A stretch of 30,803 nt of DNA. Source: a virus. Below the pieces are notes generated by a model, which was not told the DNA's origin, did not search any database, and saw only the letters and a program-made list of their open reading frames with translations. Position numbers and translations under genes: made by a program. Every line of letters starts with the position of its first letter. Within the stretch, counting starts at the first letter, position 1. Positions 9,201-15,429 of the stretch are shown one piece after another. Location of the stretch: positions 1 to 30,803 of the IMG/VR virus record IMGVR_UViG_3300037574_000479. One strand, given 5' to 3'.

Positions 9201-9704
9201 CCTCATGATCTGTACAAGGCCACCAACAACATGGAGAAGGTTCAGAACCATCTGGTTAAGGAACTCCACGGCATCTACAGCACGCAAGGAGTACGCCGTC
9301 CCCATATAGAGACCATGGTGAAGGCCATGAGTAATTTAACCAAGGTTCGAGCTCCTGGAGATGCAGAGGGTATTTTGAAGGGCGAGTATCAGCCTGCCTC
9401 TGTGATTAGAGCACTCAACACGAAATTGGTTAAAGCAGGCAAGCGACCAGTCATGCACTCACCCATCCTTAAAGGTGTGAATGTCATGCCCCTTGTTATG
9501 CAGGAAGACTGGATGGCGAAACTGCAGCACCAACGCTTGAGAGATACGATTATGGAGGGGGCAGCTTCAGCAGCGGTTAGTAACCTTCATGGCCTCCACC
9601 CAGTTCCGGCTGCGGCCTACGGAGCAGAATTTGGGTTAACGTTGGAGCAATCTGCCCGGCCAGGCTTGCGACACCTAGCCGATGTCTCCCCTTTCAAGTA
9701 TTAA
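3240..9704 (+). CDS. Single-chain fused beta/beta-prime DNA-directed RNA polymerase
   Basis: This 2154-residue protein joins the two large subunits of a bacterial-type RNA polymerase. The beta half (about 1-1008) has the fork-region match NPSHLGYLDPLHTPED from residue 378, the lysines of GDKLAGRYGNKG (K775, K783) and NPSGVPGRMNIGQ from 809. The beta-prime half starts near 1015 with MTDGQILAMSNGAIPKP and carries NRRQDMSMRSVI, the catalytic NADFDGDAM at 1414-1422 (D1416, D1418, D1420), a complete second zinc site (C1766, C1828, C1835, C1838) and the trigger helix QLTLKAFHSGG (H1875). The first zinc-binding loop of beta-prime is missing. The two halves join with almost no linker, and each is shorter than its cellular counterpart. 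The ATG at 3240 is chosen because homology-like sequence begins there; an upstream GTG at 3135 adds unlike sequence overlapping the divergent gene. The catalytic core looks intact. No sigma factor, alpha or omega was recognised in the window. Confidence 0.96.
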   Translation: MAYLDFEEANKQFQDRVLDGIGDHFPIEGKKRTLYLDGLQVKQSEDISNDIQQQYEHRVQGKTLSVPVVATLSLKDNVTGKVVDSKKVRLAEVPVMTRRYSQIVDGQEYQFKNQWQLKPGVYARRRSKTGEISTQFNIPMRPFQITFDPSTKQFMMDRGKSKKIPMYPIMKVMGVTDNQLKESWGEEVLEANKGARGVSTALQKFYKADKKVEAPSSNAASEYLLDTMVKSKLRPDVTKITLGKSFSHVQGDTLRLATQKMIKIQGGAPEDDRDSLEFKDLRSGGDYAYDKLTDWRVKRSIKMKALRKINTSDNIREIVKFDSFNDPVKNTFSQNSLAVRGAQINPLEMLSASQQTTIMGPGGIQSEQQVVDEQKFINPSHLGYLDPLHTPEDEKTGISLRLPMGVTKVGKEPRIPLYNLQSKKVEFVNPIKFAKSAVVLADQVEWKDGTPIPISAKVKLSGVGNQIEEGPLKDAQYVMSHPSQTFNVTTNLIPFLGNTSGVRARAATSHLEQAISLEDREAPLVQTSTGHHKKGYKTFEQLQGTMHAGHHAPISGEVVGVGKKAIKLKTQSGKIRQVPLYDNFPLNDKNSVLTSTPLVKIGDKVTKGQVVADTNFTRNGTLALGTNLRVAYLPFKGYNFEDGVVISEAAAKKLTSVHMHKPSIKLSEGEVTAPRRFQVKHPGAFSRDQYKMLDDFGVVRVGQEIKSGDPLVLSSKPFALKGRMGVGHVRRIGEHTDTTLKWEQDDTGKVVGVYRIGPEVTVHIRTAERAKAGDKLAGRYGNKGVIAVVLPDKEMPHTPDGKPIEVALNPSGVPGRMNIGQVLETAAAKIAKKTGQPYMMSNFSPRTDQLAKVKSELKTHGISDTEELIDPVTGVSLGKALLGPQYMLKLTHQIDKKTSARAGMGIPGTSSGETYDLNLIPVGGSKSGGQSIGNLGFFALLAQGAKANIREMQTWKSEGEDPSPHEGKKWASQHRQVWKAIQEGTPLPTPRSTFSFHKFTSLLRATGVNVDKKGHLIQLSPMTDGQILAMSNGAIPKPQELTYSKLDKNGEPKPKKGGLFDPVITGGHDGKKWSHIKLAEPVANPVFAPAIQKIIGLSKKDYVSVVTGGKAVNTKGVVVPLDTPNSTTGGMAIKKLLGKIDVDKELAASEAKLNDLPVKKGFAHGKDTQEIDVTLKKVKYLRALKQLGVKPVDAYILHNLPVLPPKMRPAAVLDSGDIKWDDINGLYSKFGQVNEELKEWKGGYLTDDSATKKELRKNLYDGVSAIMGTPGAPESKERGILQQIHGTQPKKGYFQNTLMNRRQDMSMRSVIVPEPALSLDELGLPRSKATTLYRPFLVKKLVDMGAAKHPLEAQMLIKKQHSSVDRALELVANERPVLLKRDPVLHKHGIQAFKPRLVSGNAIKIHPLVTSGFNADFDGDAMSIYVPIGRDAVTEARKMFPSNNLFNEATGRVAFQPTLDSALGLYKLSRIGKDTKKKFKDPAAALNATKDGKLGITDLIHVSKVGKTTPGRLLLSTALPEEMRKDVLTKHDKLLDKKGINSLFNTLATDHKGDFGTTADKLKDLGNGMAFGAIAIPHPDHKGLSAIKAAEDPKRSTVFIPTGTHTLSLDDFTPDRALRDKILGSAQKRVNMIQSSSRAHPEEKERLVNKIWGDAADEMRDKHIAKEKKNPSNLFLMQEAGVKPGWDQYKQLVLAPVQVTDAANRIVPIPIKKSYAEGLDLGGYWTQSHGARRGTVMKVQEVREPGFFSKNLMNTSMNLVINGNDCGTTRGVALDATSPDLYDRELARDFSARGLKLKAGTMLDPPTVDKIRSADKNAQLIVRSSLKCEHGEGLCQKCAGIGADGSYHNIGTNIGAVSAQSLGERAVQLTLKAFHSGGVRTQGSSRVLNDFGRVQQLTSLPENIPDAASLAMKSGKIEKIDRDKLGARIWIGGEDHYVGKDRGGLSLYEDLSAASRDDDYVAWRPPKVGMKVEAGQFLSDPNRTFLNPHDLYKATNNMEKVQNHLVKELHGIYSTQGVRRPHIETMVKAMSNLTKVRAPGDAEGILKGEYQPASVIRALNTKLVKAGKRPVMHSPILKGVNVMPLVMQEDWMAKLQHQRLRDTIMEGAASAAVSNLHGLHPVPAAAYGAEFGLTLEQSARPGLRHLADVSPFKY

Positions 9705-9710
9705 AAGTCT

Positions 9711-11021
9711 ATGGCTAGAAGCTTCCAAGACACGAGGATTGTCCCCACCCAGAACCGATTGGCTGCCTACCAATCGTGGGCACTGCAGGAGGTGGGCACC
9801 CCGATAACGCAGGGTAAGGGGAATGTAGGAGCTCAGATTATCGATGCAACCATCGTAGACTTCAACCTTCCTGGGTGGACAGTGGATGTACGAACACAGT
9901 TCGACCAAAGAATCTATTTGGATATCCCCGTGTCGTCTCCCTACCTTCACTGGAACAATGGGGAGGGCATCTACGCTCTCCCGGAGGTAGGGGCGAAATG
10001 TGTCGTCTGCCTGCCCAGCGATAGTACCCCTCCTTTCGTGTTGGCGTTTTTAATGCCGTCAGTGACTCAACAAAGTCAGTTCTTCGATGTTGAGGATGAC
10101 GACGAGAAAGAGGAGGGCGAAGTCGATCCAGAGTCGACCGCTGTCAGCTACGTCGGCAATCGTGACCGCCCCAAGATGGGAGATATCGTCCTCAAAGGGA
10201 GGGACGGTAACTTTGCTATTCTCCACAGAGGCGGAGTTCTGCAGATTGGGTCCTCGGAGCTCGCCCAACGTATCTACATACCGCTGAACAATGTCATCAC
10301 CGACATCTCCCAGAACTATAAGCACTACAACAGTGGGGGAGCCATCAATTGGGGAGTCAGCTCCCTGCCTTCCGAGGACAATCCGCCAACGTCCTACAAG
10401 CAAACCTTCCGACTGTTTGCCAACGAGGGGTCGGATGACACCCCTCCCGTTATCTCGGCTACGGTGCGGGTGGCCATCGGTACCTTCAGCGATATCGTAA
10501 AGGAGCCGTCGGCTGATGATGGTGGTCAAATCTCCAACTTGGAACAGCTTGGTATCGGAACAGATGCTAACGAGCCCATCGTCTGCGAGATAGTTCTGTC
10601 CCCCGGAGGCTTCGTTGCAGATACGGGAGGCCTTACTGAGAACGCTACTAAAAACACAACTCTACGGTTCTTCTTCGATAAGAAGGGGTCTACTTTTCTT
10701 CGATGTAAGGGAAGTATACTTTTGACCACCGATGAGAAGTTTAAGGTGGTGGCTCCTAAGGGTATGGAGTTTGAGACGGAGGAGTCCATCGTGTTCCGGT
10801 CAAAGATCTTCGCCATAACTGGTCCAGAGCTGTGTGAGATAGGGGGCAAGTTGACCAAGATCAATGGTGGCACCAAGCCAGTCGCCACTGTAGGGTCGGC
10901 GGTATCCATGACGGTGCTCGCGCCCATCCCCATCATGACGACGGCGGGACCAGGAACTATCCTGTCGGGCGCTGTTTTTAGCGGGGTCATAACTTCGGGT
11001 AACCCCACGATTCTCTGTTAA
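9711..11021 (+). CDS. Baseplate/tail spike protein, gpV-like OB-fold
   Basis: This 436-residue protein resembles tail spike or baseplate-assembly V proteins. Residues about 42-118 look like the N-terminal OB-fold of such spikes (IIDATIVDF, then ALPEVGAKCVVCLP and PPFVLAFLMP). A very acidic linker follows at about 126-142, then GDIVLKGRDGNFAILHRGG, a form common in spike proteins. The C-terminal 100 residues are beta-rich (KFKVVAPKGMEFETEESIVF), consistent with a beta-helix or beta-prism needle, and end in small and hydrophobic residues. The spike punctures the host outer membrane at infection. The gene starts six bases after the RNA polymerase stop with no strong ribosome site, so it is probably co-transcribed and coupled. 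A gpV-type spike suggests a tail with a baseplate, but does not prove a contractile tail. Confidence 0.7.
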   Translation: MARSFQDTRIVPTQNRLAAYQSWALQEVGTPITQGKGNVGAQIIDATIVDFNLPGWTVDVRTQFDQRIYLDIPVSSPYLHWNNGEGIYALPEVGAKCVVCLPSDSTPPFVLAFLMPSVTQQSQFFDVEDDDEKEEGEVDPESTAVSYVGNRDRPKMGDIVLKGRDGNFAILHRGGVLQIGSSELAQRIYIPLNNVITDISQNYKHYNSGGAINWGVSSLPSEDNPPTSYKQTFRLFANEGSDDTPPVISATVRVAIGTFSDIVKEPSADDGGQISNLEQLGIGTDANEPIVCEIVLSPGGFVADTGGLTENATKNTTLRFFFDKKGSTFLRCKGSILLTTDEKFKVVAPKGMEFETEESIVFRSKIFAITGPELCEIGGKLTKINGGTKPVATVGSAVSMTVLAPIPIMTTAGPGTILSGAVFSGVITSGNPTILC

Positions 11022-11024
11022 GCC

Positions 11025-11672
11025 ATGGCAGTCACGCTAGTAAAGGGGGGCGGCATGGTGGACTTGAATGTCGGCCTTGCGGCGGCGGCCGGGTTCCTGA
11101 ACCCCCTTGGCGCACAGATAGATGCGATGCTTTCAGCGGGTCTCGGCCCCCTACAGTTCGATCTCGGTGTGCAGTTCGACGCCGCCCTGTCTCTTCAGGC
11201 AACCCTCTCCATTCAGGTGGGTAACCCCCTAGCAGCCCTTCAGGCAGCCATCGCTGCGGTGGCCCAGCTACAAGTAGCTCTTCAAGCGGCCCTCTCCCTA
11301 CCTGCAATTACGGTGAGTATTGGAGCGGAGCTCGGTGCCTCCGCTGCGCTGGGGGCGGCTTTAGCGGTCAAGTTAGGCGCGTTAGAGCTACTTATTGCTG
11401 CTGCTCTGAACATCAAGATCCCAGCCATAAAGTTTGCCGCAGAGATGGCGGCGAATCTCAGTGCCGGCCCTCTTATATTGGCGAGATTTGGGGGCCAGCC
11501 TACTGATACTTTAGCGAGCAGCGGGGCAGATATTGCTTCTACCTTTGGTTCGCAATTGTCGATAGATGGGGTGACTATTGACCCTTCTGACCCAGTACTG
11601 GGTATCATACTCGTGGCAGGTACTCCTTCCGTCGGCGCCTCGTTCAACGCGCTGTTCGGCGCAGGCTTCTAG
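11025..11672 (+). CDS. Ala/Leu-rich virion-type protein
   Basis: I do not recognise a named family. The 215-residue protein is extremely rich in Ala, Leu and Gly, with repeated hydrophobic helical stretches such as LQAAIAAVAQLQVALQAAL and ASAALGAALAVKLGALELL, and very few charged residues. It lacks a typical signal peptide. It starts three bases after the spike gene stop and is followed by another virion-type gene, so a tail or baseplate role is likely by position. The long apolar segments could pack as a helical bundle, a trimeric hub or a membrane-interacting part of the tail. Codon use looks like that of its neighbours. Confidence 0.65.
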   Translation: MAVTLVKGGGMVDLNVGLAAAAGFLNPLGAQIDAMLSAGLGPLQFDLGVQFDAALSLQATLSIQVGNPLAALQAAIAAVAQLQVALQAALSLPAITVSIGAELGASAALGAALAVKLGALELLIAAALNIKIPAIKFAAEMAANLSAGPLILARFGGQPTDTLASSGADIASTFGSQLSIDGVTIDPSDPVLGIILVAGTPSVGASFNALFGAGF

Positions 11673-11690
11673 GCAAAAATAGGAATCAAG

Positions 11691-13775
11691 ATGGACCTAT
11701 ACATTCAACCCAACGTTAGTTTTGAGAAGACCGGTGCTGAGACGGAGCTGCCGCAGGACCCGAACCAGTGGCCTCAGCAGATTCTGCAAGAGCTGTACAA
11801 GCAGGTTCCCTACGTTGCCGACTTCGAGCCCCATGTGAACATGGACAAGGTTGATGCTGAGCGTGGGTACGGGTTTGGGCACATTGAGATCGGAAACAAG
11901 ACCGAAGCTCCGATGGATACCCCTCCCGAACAGGAGGCATCTGCCGGCATCCGTAAGGTCCGAGTTCCCGTCGTCATCAAAGAGAACAAGTTGCTGCCTT
12001 TCGACCTGCTCGTCACAGACGACTCCAAGATGATGCCGCTGACCGAGTCCCGGTTGCGCCAAGCCATTTTCCGCCCTCAGCAGTTCGATGTCACCTCAGA
12101 GACTCCAGGTGACAAGTCCATGGTCGGACAGCTCTACCCTCCCTTCCGTCAGAACTACGGCTACGGGTCAGGAAGCATTAAGCAGGGCTCTTTGGTCTCG
12201 AAGGCGGGCACGTTAGCTGCGGCGGCAACCGTGGGTGGGATTGGGCTCGGTTTGGGGTACCATGGTGCTAAGGCTGTCGGAAAGAAGTTGGGGATCGGCA
12301 AGAAAGCCTCCGTCCTCGAAGCCATCCTCCCCACCATCAATGAATCCGATTACCTAGGGTTCACGGATGCCATCAGTAGTAAAGACATGCAGGTCGCTTA
12401 CGTGAAGAACGCAGCGGCAACAAGTGACGCCCTGAAGCTCCTCTTGGAGCACGAGCCGACATCCATCACCAAGACGGGTGCTGCTCTGACGGGTCACCTC
12501 AAGCCGGACGTGGTGCAGATTTCAAGAGCCTCAGAGGGCTACAAGATCAAAAGCGCCAACCACGATTTCTGGCAGCCTGTAGAAGAGTACTCCGATCGAG
12601 GTGATCTTATTCGCCGCTTCGGAGAAAAAGTTGCCCTGGCTGTCGATTTGTCAGGTGCTGTCACTCTGGCAGAGGGAGCTACGGCCCTCGAGAAGACCGC
12701 CAATGAGGAATGCGCAGCCCCGGCCTCTGCCCCCGGCCTCTATAAAGTTGAGACCATGGACGGCAAGGAGCTCGTAGGTTTCATCATCCCCAACCTCATC
12801 GACGTTACCGGCGAGTCTCTGCCCATCTCCCTGTTTACCAACGGTTCTGCTTCCGCCGTCCAGACAGACATCGTGGGCACTCCGGCCGGTGAGTCGGACG
12901 ATATACCTGTCGGGGAGACTCCCACTGGTTACGGTGCCTTCGTAAGCATGGGCCCAGAGGGACTTCAGGCTACGGTGCCGCTTAAGATCGAAGCTTCTTA
13001 CTCCGAGGGTGAGGAGCCCGCTACCTACACAGCTTCCACCTTTGATGGACGGCCTACTGAAATCTCCATCCAGCCAAACATCCAGAACGTAGTTGGGGCA
13101 GAAGGTAAGATGCTCATCCCCCAGCACTGGCGATGGATGCCTTTGGGCGAGTCTAAAAGCGTTGCCCTGGTTGACTCTGAGGGCGCGTCTCAAAAAGAGG
13201 CGTCAGTTCAGAGGGCCATGGCCTCGGTGGAAGTACGCTGCAGCGGCAACTGTTTCTCCGTCAAAGGCCCTTCGGTGACCAAGCTCGCTCATGATCAGAG
13301 GGAGTTTCTAAATATCGACGACACGATGTTCTTGCTGGCAGGGCTGGGAGTAGACCAGGAGTACGCCACCACGAAGCTCGGGCAGTCGTTCAACGGTAGT
13401 GAGCCCGTCCGGGTGAAGATTGGAAGAACTCTCACCACCGCAGACGAGCAAAAAACTGCAGCTTCCAAACGAGCTCAAGAAATTCTAGGAGCACTGCCCG
13501 CCCTTAGGCGGCCCCTTTTCAAAGAAGCCGCCTTCATCCCAGACCCAGGAGCCGTGGACACTGTTCTGTCCCTCGGATTTCTGAACCCGCAAAACATAAT
13601 GACCTTCGTCAGCTACCTGCCAAACATTGAAGAAGCACAGCAACGGCTCTGTGAGCTTCTTCTGTCTGCGCGTCTTGGGCTGCAGAACATCTCAATCACT
13701 TCCTTGGAGCATGCCGTTAGAGCAGTTGAGGAAGTTTTGGAGGGGTTGAAAATCCTAGCCTTCCAAGGTAACTAG
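11691..13775 (+). CDS. Large virion-associated protein (694 aa), unknown function
   Basis: The ATG at 11691 follows AGGAAT at good spacing. The N-terminal part (about 1-165) includes VRVPVVIKENKLLPFDLLVT and a run of positions such as PLTESRLRQAIF, a form I associate with structural proteins of large phages without a defined function. Residues about 170-205 form a Gly/Ala-rich apolar segment (AAAATVGGIGLGLG) followed by basic residues, like a membrane-inserting helix. The middle and C-terminal thirds are mixed alpha/beta. The motif K-[T/A/V]-[A/S] occurs several times (GKKASVLEA, LEKTANEE, QKTAASK). Placement between tail and packaging genes supports a virion role. It does not look like a portal protein. 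Its stop codon lies in the left arm of a small palindrome. Confidence 0.7.
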   Translation: MDLYIQPNVSFEKTGAETELPQDPNQWPQQILQELYKQVPYVADFEPHVNMDKVDAERGYGFGHIEIGNKTEAPMDTPPEQEASAGIRKVRVPVVIKENKLLPFDLLVTDDSKMMPLTESRLRQAIFRPQQFDVTSETPGDKSMVGQLYPPFRQNYGYGSGSIKQGSLVSKAGTLAAAATVGGIGLGLGYHGAKAVGKKLGIGKKASVLEAILPTINESDYLGFTDAISSKDMQVAYVKNAAATSDALKLLLEHEPTSITKTGAALTGHLKPDVVQISRASEGYKIKSANHDFWQPVEEYSDRGDLIRRFGEKVALAVDLSGAVTLAEGATALEKTANEECAAPASAPGLYKVETMDGKELVGFIIPNLIDVTGESLPISLFTNGSASAVQTDIVGTPAGESDDIPVGETPTGYGAFVSMGPEGLQATVPLKIEASYSEGEEPATYTASTFDGRPTEISIQPNIQNVVGAEGKMLIPQHWRWMPLGESKSVALVDSEGASQKEASVQRAMASVEVRCSGNCFSVKGPSVTKLAHDQREFLNIDDTMFLLAGLGVDQEYATTKLGQSFNGSEPVRVKIGRTLTTADEQKTAASKRAQEILGALPALRRPLFKEAAFIPDPGAVDTVLSLGFLNPQNIMTFVSYLPNIEEAQQRLCELLLSARLGLQNISITSLEHAVRAVEEVLEGLKILAFQGN

Positions 13776-13785
13776 TGGACTAGTT
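13770..13785. other. Short palindrome at the end of the 694-aa gene
   Basis: AACTAGT and ACTAGTT form 7-base arms around GG, or six pairs with a TGGA loop, followed by a short T run to 13787. It overlaps the TAG stop of the 694-residue gene. It may be a weak terminator or a small operator; the stem is A/T-rich, so confidence is low. Confidence 0.25.
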
Positions 13786-13813
13786 TTGCCTGTGAGTGTA
13801 ACAACTTATAGTT

Positions 13814-14731
13814 GTGATACGTCGCAGCCCTTGCGAGTACTACCTCAAGTATCTACTCGTCCACCCAGACAGACACTCGAATAGTCAGATTCGAGAGATT
13901 GTTCGTGGGCAACAGTTAGACTTTACGGGTGAGCCCTACTTAGAGCGCCTTCGGCAGAAGTGCGTTCCCCCTACCCCCTTCTACCCGTTCGATACCAGGG
14001 ACCGGAAGTCCCAGAGGTTTCTAATAAAACAAGGCATCCGGGCACTCTTCTGCCCGGACGCTCACATGTTAAGGGCCCAAGAACTACTTGAAGCTCCCCG
14101 CCTTAAAGAACTCGTGGAAGCCTCTTTAGTGACGGAGGCAAGTGCTGCCTGGATAAGTAGCGCGGTGAAAAGAAAGGGCTGGCCTTGTACCGCCGAAGCA
14201 GTGGAGCTGTACCAGAGGTTCTTTTGGAACATCGAGCTGGTCGATTCAACTGAGCTCAAGGCAATCATTCAGTTGAGGGTAGCTCCTCAACCTACGACTG
14301 ATCCTGATGAGAGCGCGCAGGGAAGCGCCCTTCTCAAAGCTCATTACTCAGACCCACGAAGAGTGGCAGCGGGTATCTCAATTAGTCCCCTTGCTGGAAT
14401 CATGAACCAGATGAGGATGGGGTTGATGCCCTCCAATGTGGAGCTTGCTAAACTGGCTTCCGCTGCTCGCGTTGCGGCCACTATCAAAGTATTGGAGTCC
14501 TTGTACGGGAACTCTGCTGAGCGGGGCAGGGACTATGCCCTCATAGCCAAGGTGATGTCAGAGATGCTCGAGTCTGTCGGCAGCCCGGAGGAAGAGTTGC
14601 AAGAGAATCTAAAGAGCCTAACCCTACATACCGAGTCCGCCCCAGTCATACACATCAATCAATTGAGCGCGGGCCAGCATACCGTTGATATACAACCGAT
14701 AGGAGAGACCAAGAATGCCGACGTCAAGTGA
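13814..14731 (+). CDS. Hypothetical packaging-region protein
   Basis: This 305-residue protein starts with GTG at 13814; an in-frame stop at 13799 rules out a longer start and no strong ribosome site is visible. It begins MIRRSPCEYYLKYLLVHP, followed by basic, mostly helical sequence and a Gly/Met-rich middle (SPLAGIMNQMRMGLMPSNV). The helical C-terminal part (ASAARVAATIKVLESLYG) is followed by an acidic tail. It lies two genes before the large terminase, where a small terminase subunit or packaging accessory is often found, but I see no clear HTH, so this is positional inference. It overlaps the next gene by 17 bases. Confidence 0.65.
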   Translation: MIRRSPCEYYLKYLLVHPDRHSNSQIREIVRGQQLDFTGEPYLERLRQKCVPPTPFYPFDTRDRKSQRFLIKQGIRALFCPDAHMLRAQELLEAPRLKELVEASLVTEASAAWISSAVKRKGWPCTAEAVELYQRFFWNIELVDSTELKAIIQLRVAPQPTTDPDESAQGSALLKAHYSDPRRVAAGISISPLAGIMNQMRMGLMPSNVELAKLASAARVAATIKVLESLYGNSAERGRDYALIAKVMSEMLESVGSPEEELQENLKSLTLHTESAPVIHINQLSAGQHTVDIQPIGETKNADVK

Positions 14732-15170
14732 GGAGAATCGAAGCGTTGTCCTGGACAATATTTCTGAGGAGGACGCCAATAGGCTGGCCCGTAAAGAAAC
14801 CAGGGTGCAGGCCCCCATGAACATCAGCAACGCCGTGATCAATTTTACCGAGGTCAAGGACTACACAACTTTTGTTGCAGAGTACGCCATGGTAGGTGAA
14901 GATCTCGTGTTCCACTTCTTCCTGACCCCGGAGATGGATAGGGAGCCGAAGGATGGTCCGGTAGCGGCGTACTGGATGGTCAAGTTCCCCAAGGTCTTGG
15001 ATACTTCTGCCAAGAAATATTTCGAGGCCAAATCTCCCAGGCTCGTTGCCAAGTATACTCCTGAGATGCAGTCTTGGTGGATGAAGGCGCAGGGGTATGC
15101 GGATAGGATCGACCCCGATGCATTCGCTAAGAAGTTCCTCGAGCAGTTGGATGGAGATCTGGAGTTATGA
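14715..15170 (+). CDS. Hypothetical protein upstream of terL
   Basis: The ATG at 14715 lies 17 bases inside the previous gene and follows AGGAGA at about eight bases, a strong ribosome site that decides the start. The 151-residue product is mixed alpha/beta with an acidic N-terminus (EENRSVVLDNISEEDANR), a hydrophobic strand-like middle (DLVFHFFLTPEMD, AAYWMVKFPKVLD) and a helical acidic C-terminus ending LDGDLEL. I do not recognise a family. No membrane segment or signal peptide is seen. It lies directly before the terL region, so a head or packaging role is plausible but unproven. Its 3' end is overlapped by a possible leftward ORF. Confidence 0.7.
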   Translation: MPTSSEENRSVVLDNISEEDANRLARKETRVQAPMNISNAVINFTEVKDYTTFVAEYAMVGEDLVFHFFLTPEMDREPKDGPVAAYWMVKFPKVLDTSAKKYFEAKSPRLVAKYTPEMQSWWMKAQGYADRIDPDAFAKKFLEQLDGDLEL

Positions 15171-15429
15171 GGAACTCGACCCTGTTTTTGTAGTGCTTGA
15201 TGTGGGCTGCCTTCCACCCAGACTCTCTGATGTACTCTTTGATGTAAGCGCTCGTGAGTCTCTTGCTGCCCAAGGGCAGCGCGTTGGTTAACCACAACGT
15301 GATCAAGTCCCCCTCCGAGTGATCAACTATATTGGCCTCCGTATGAAAATGACCACCAGCTCTATTGAGGGACTCCCAGAGGTTCTGCACGGTTTCCGTC
15401 AGCGAGTCAGTTTTTGATGGTGGGAACAT
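15127..15429 (-). CDS. Possible antisense small gene before terL
   Basis: On the minus strand an ORF of 100 residues starts at an ATG that shares the palindromic CATG with the terL ATG, and ends at TAG 15127-15129, 44 bases inside the upstream gene on the other strand. The protein (LWESLNRAGGHFHTEA, WLTNALPLGSKRLTSAYI, SGWKAAHIKHYKNRVEFLI) has a normal amino-acid mix and reads like a folded alpha/beta protein, unlike most shadow frames here. It fills the otherwise empty 257 bases between 15171 and 15427. No clear ribosome site precedes the ATG, and a GTG at 15390 is a possible shorter start. If it is not a gene, this stretch is a non-coding leader of terL. Confidence 0.5.
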   Translation of the reverse strand: MFPPSKTDSLTETVQNLWESLNRAGGHFHTEANIVDHSEGDLITLWLTNALPLGSKRLTSAYIKEYIRESGWKAAHIKHYKNRVEFLITPDLHPTARGTS

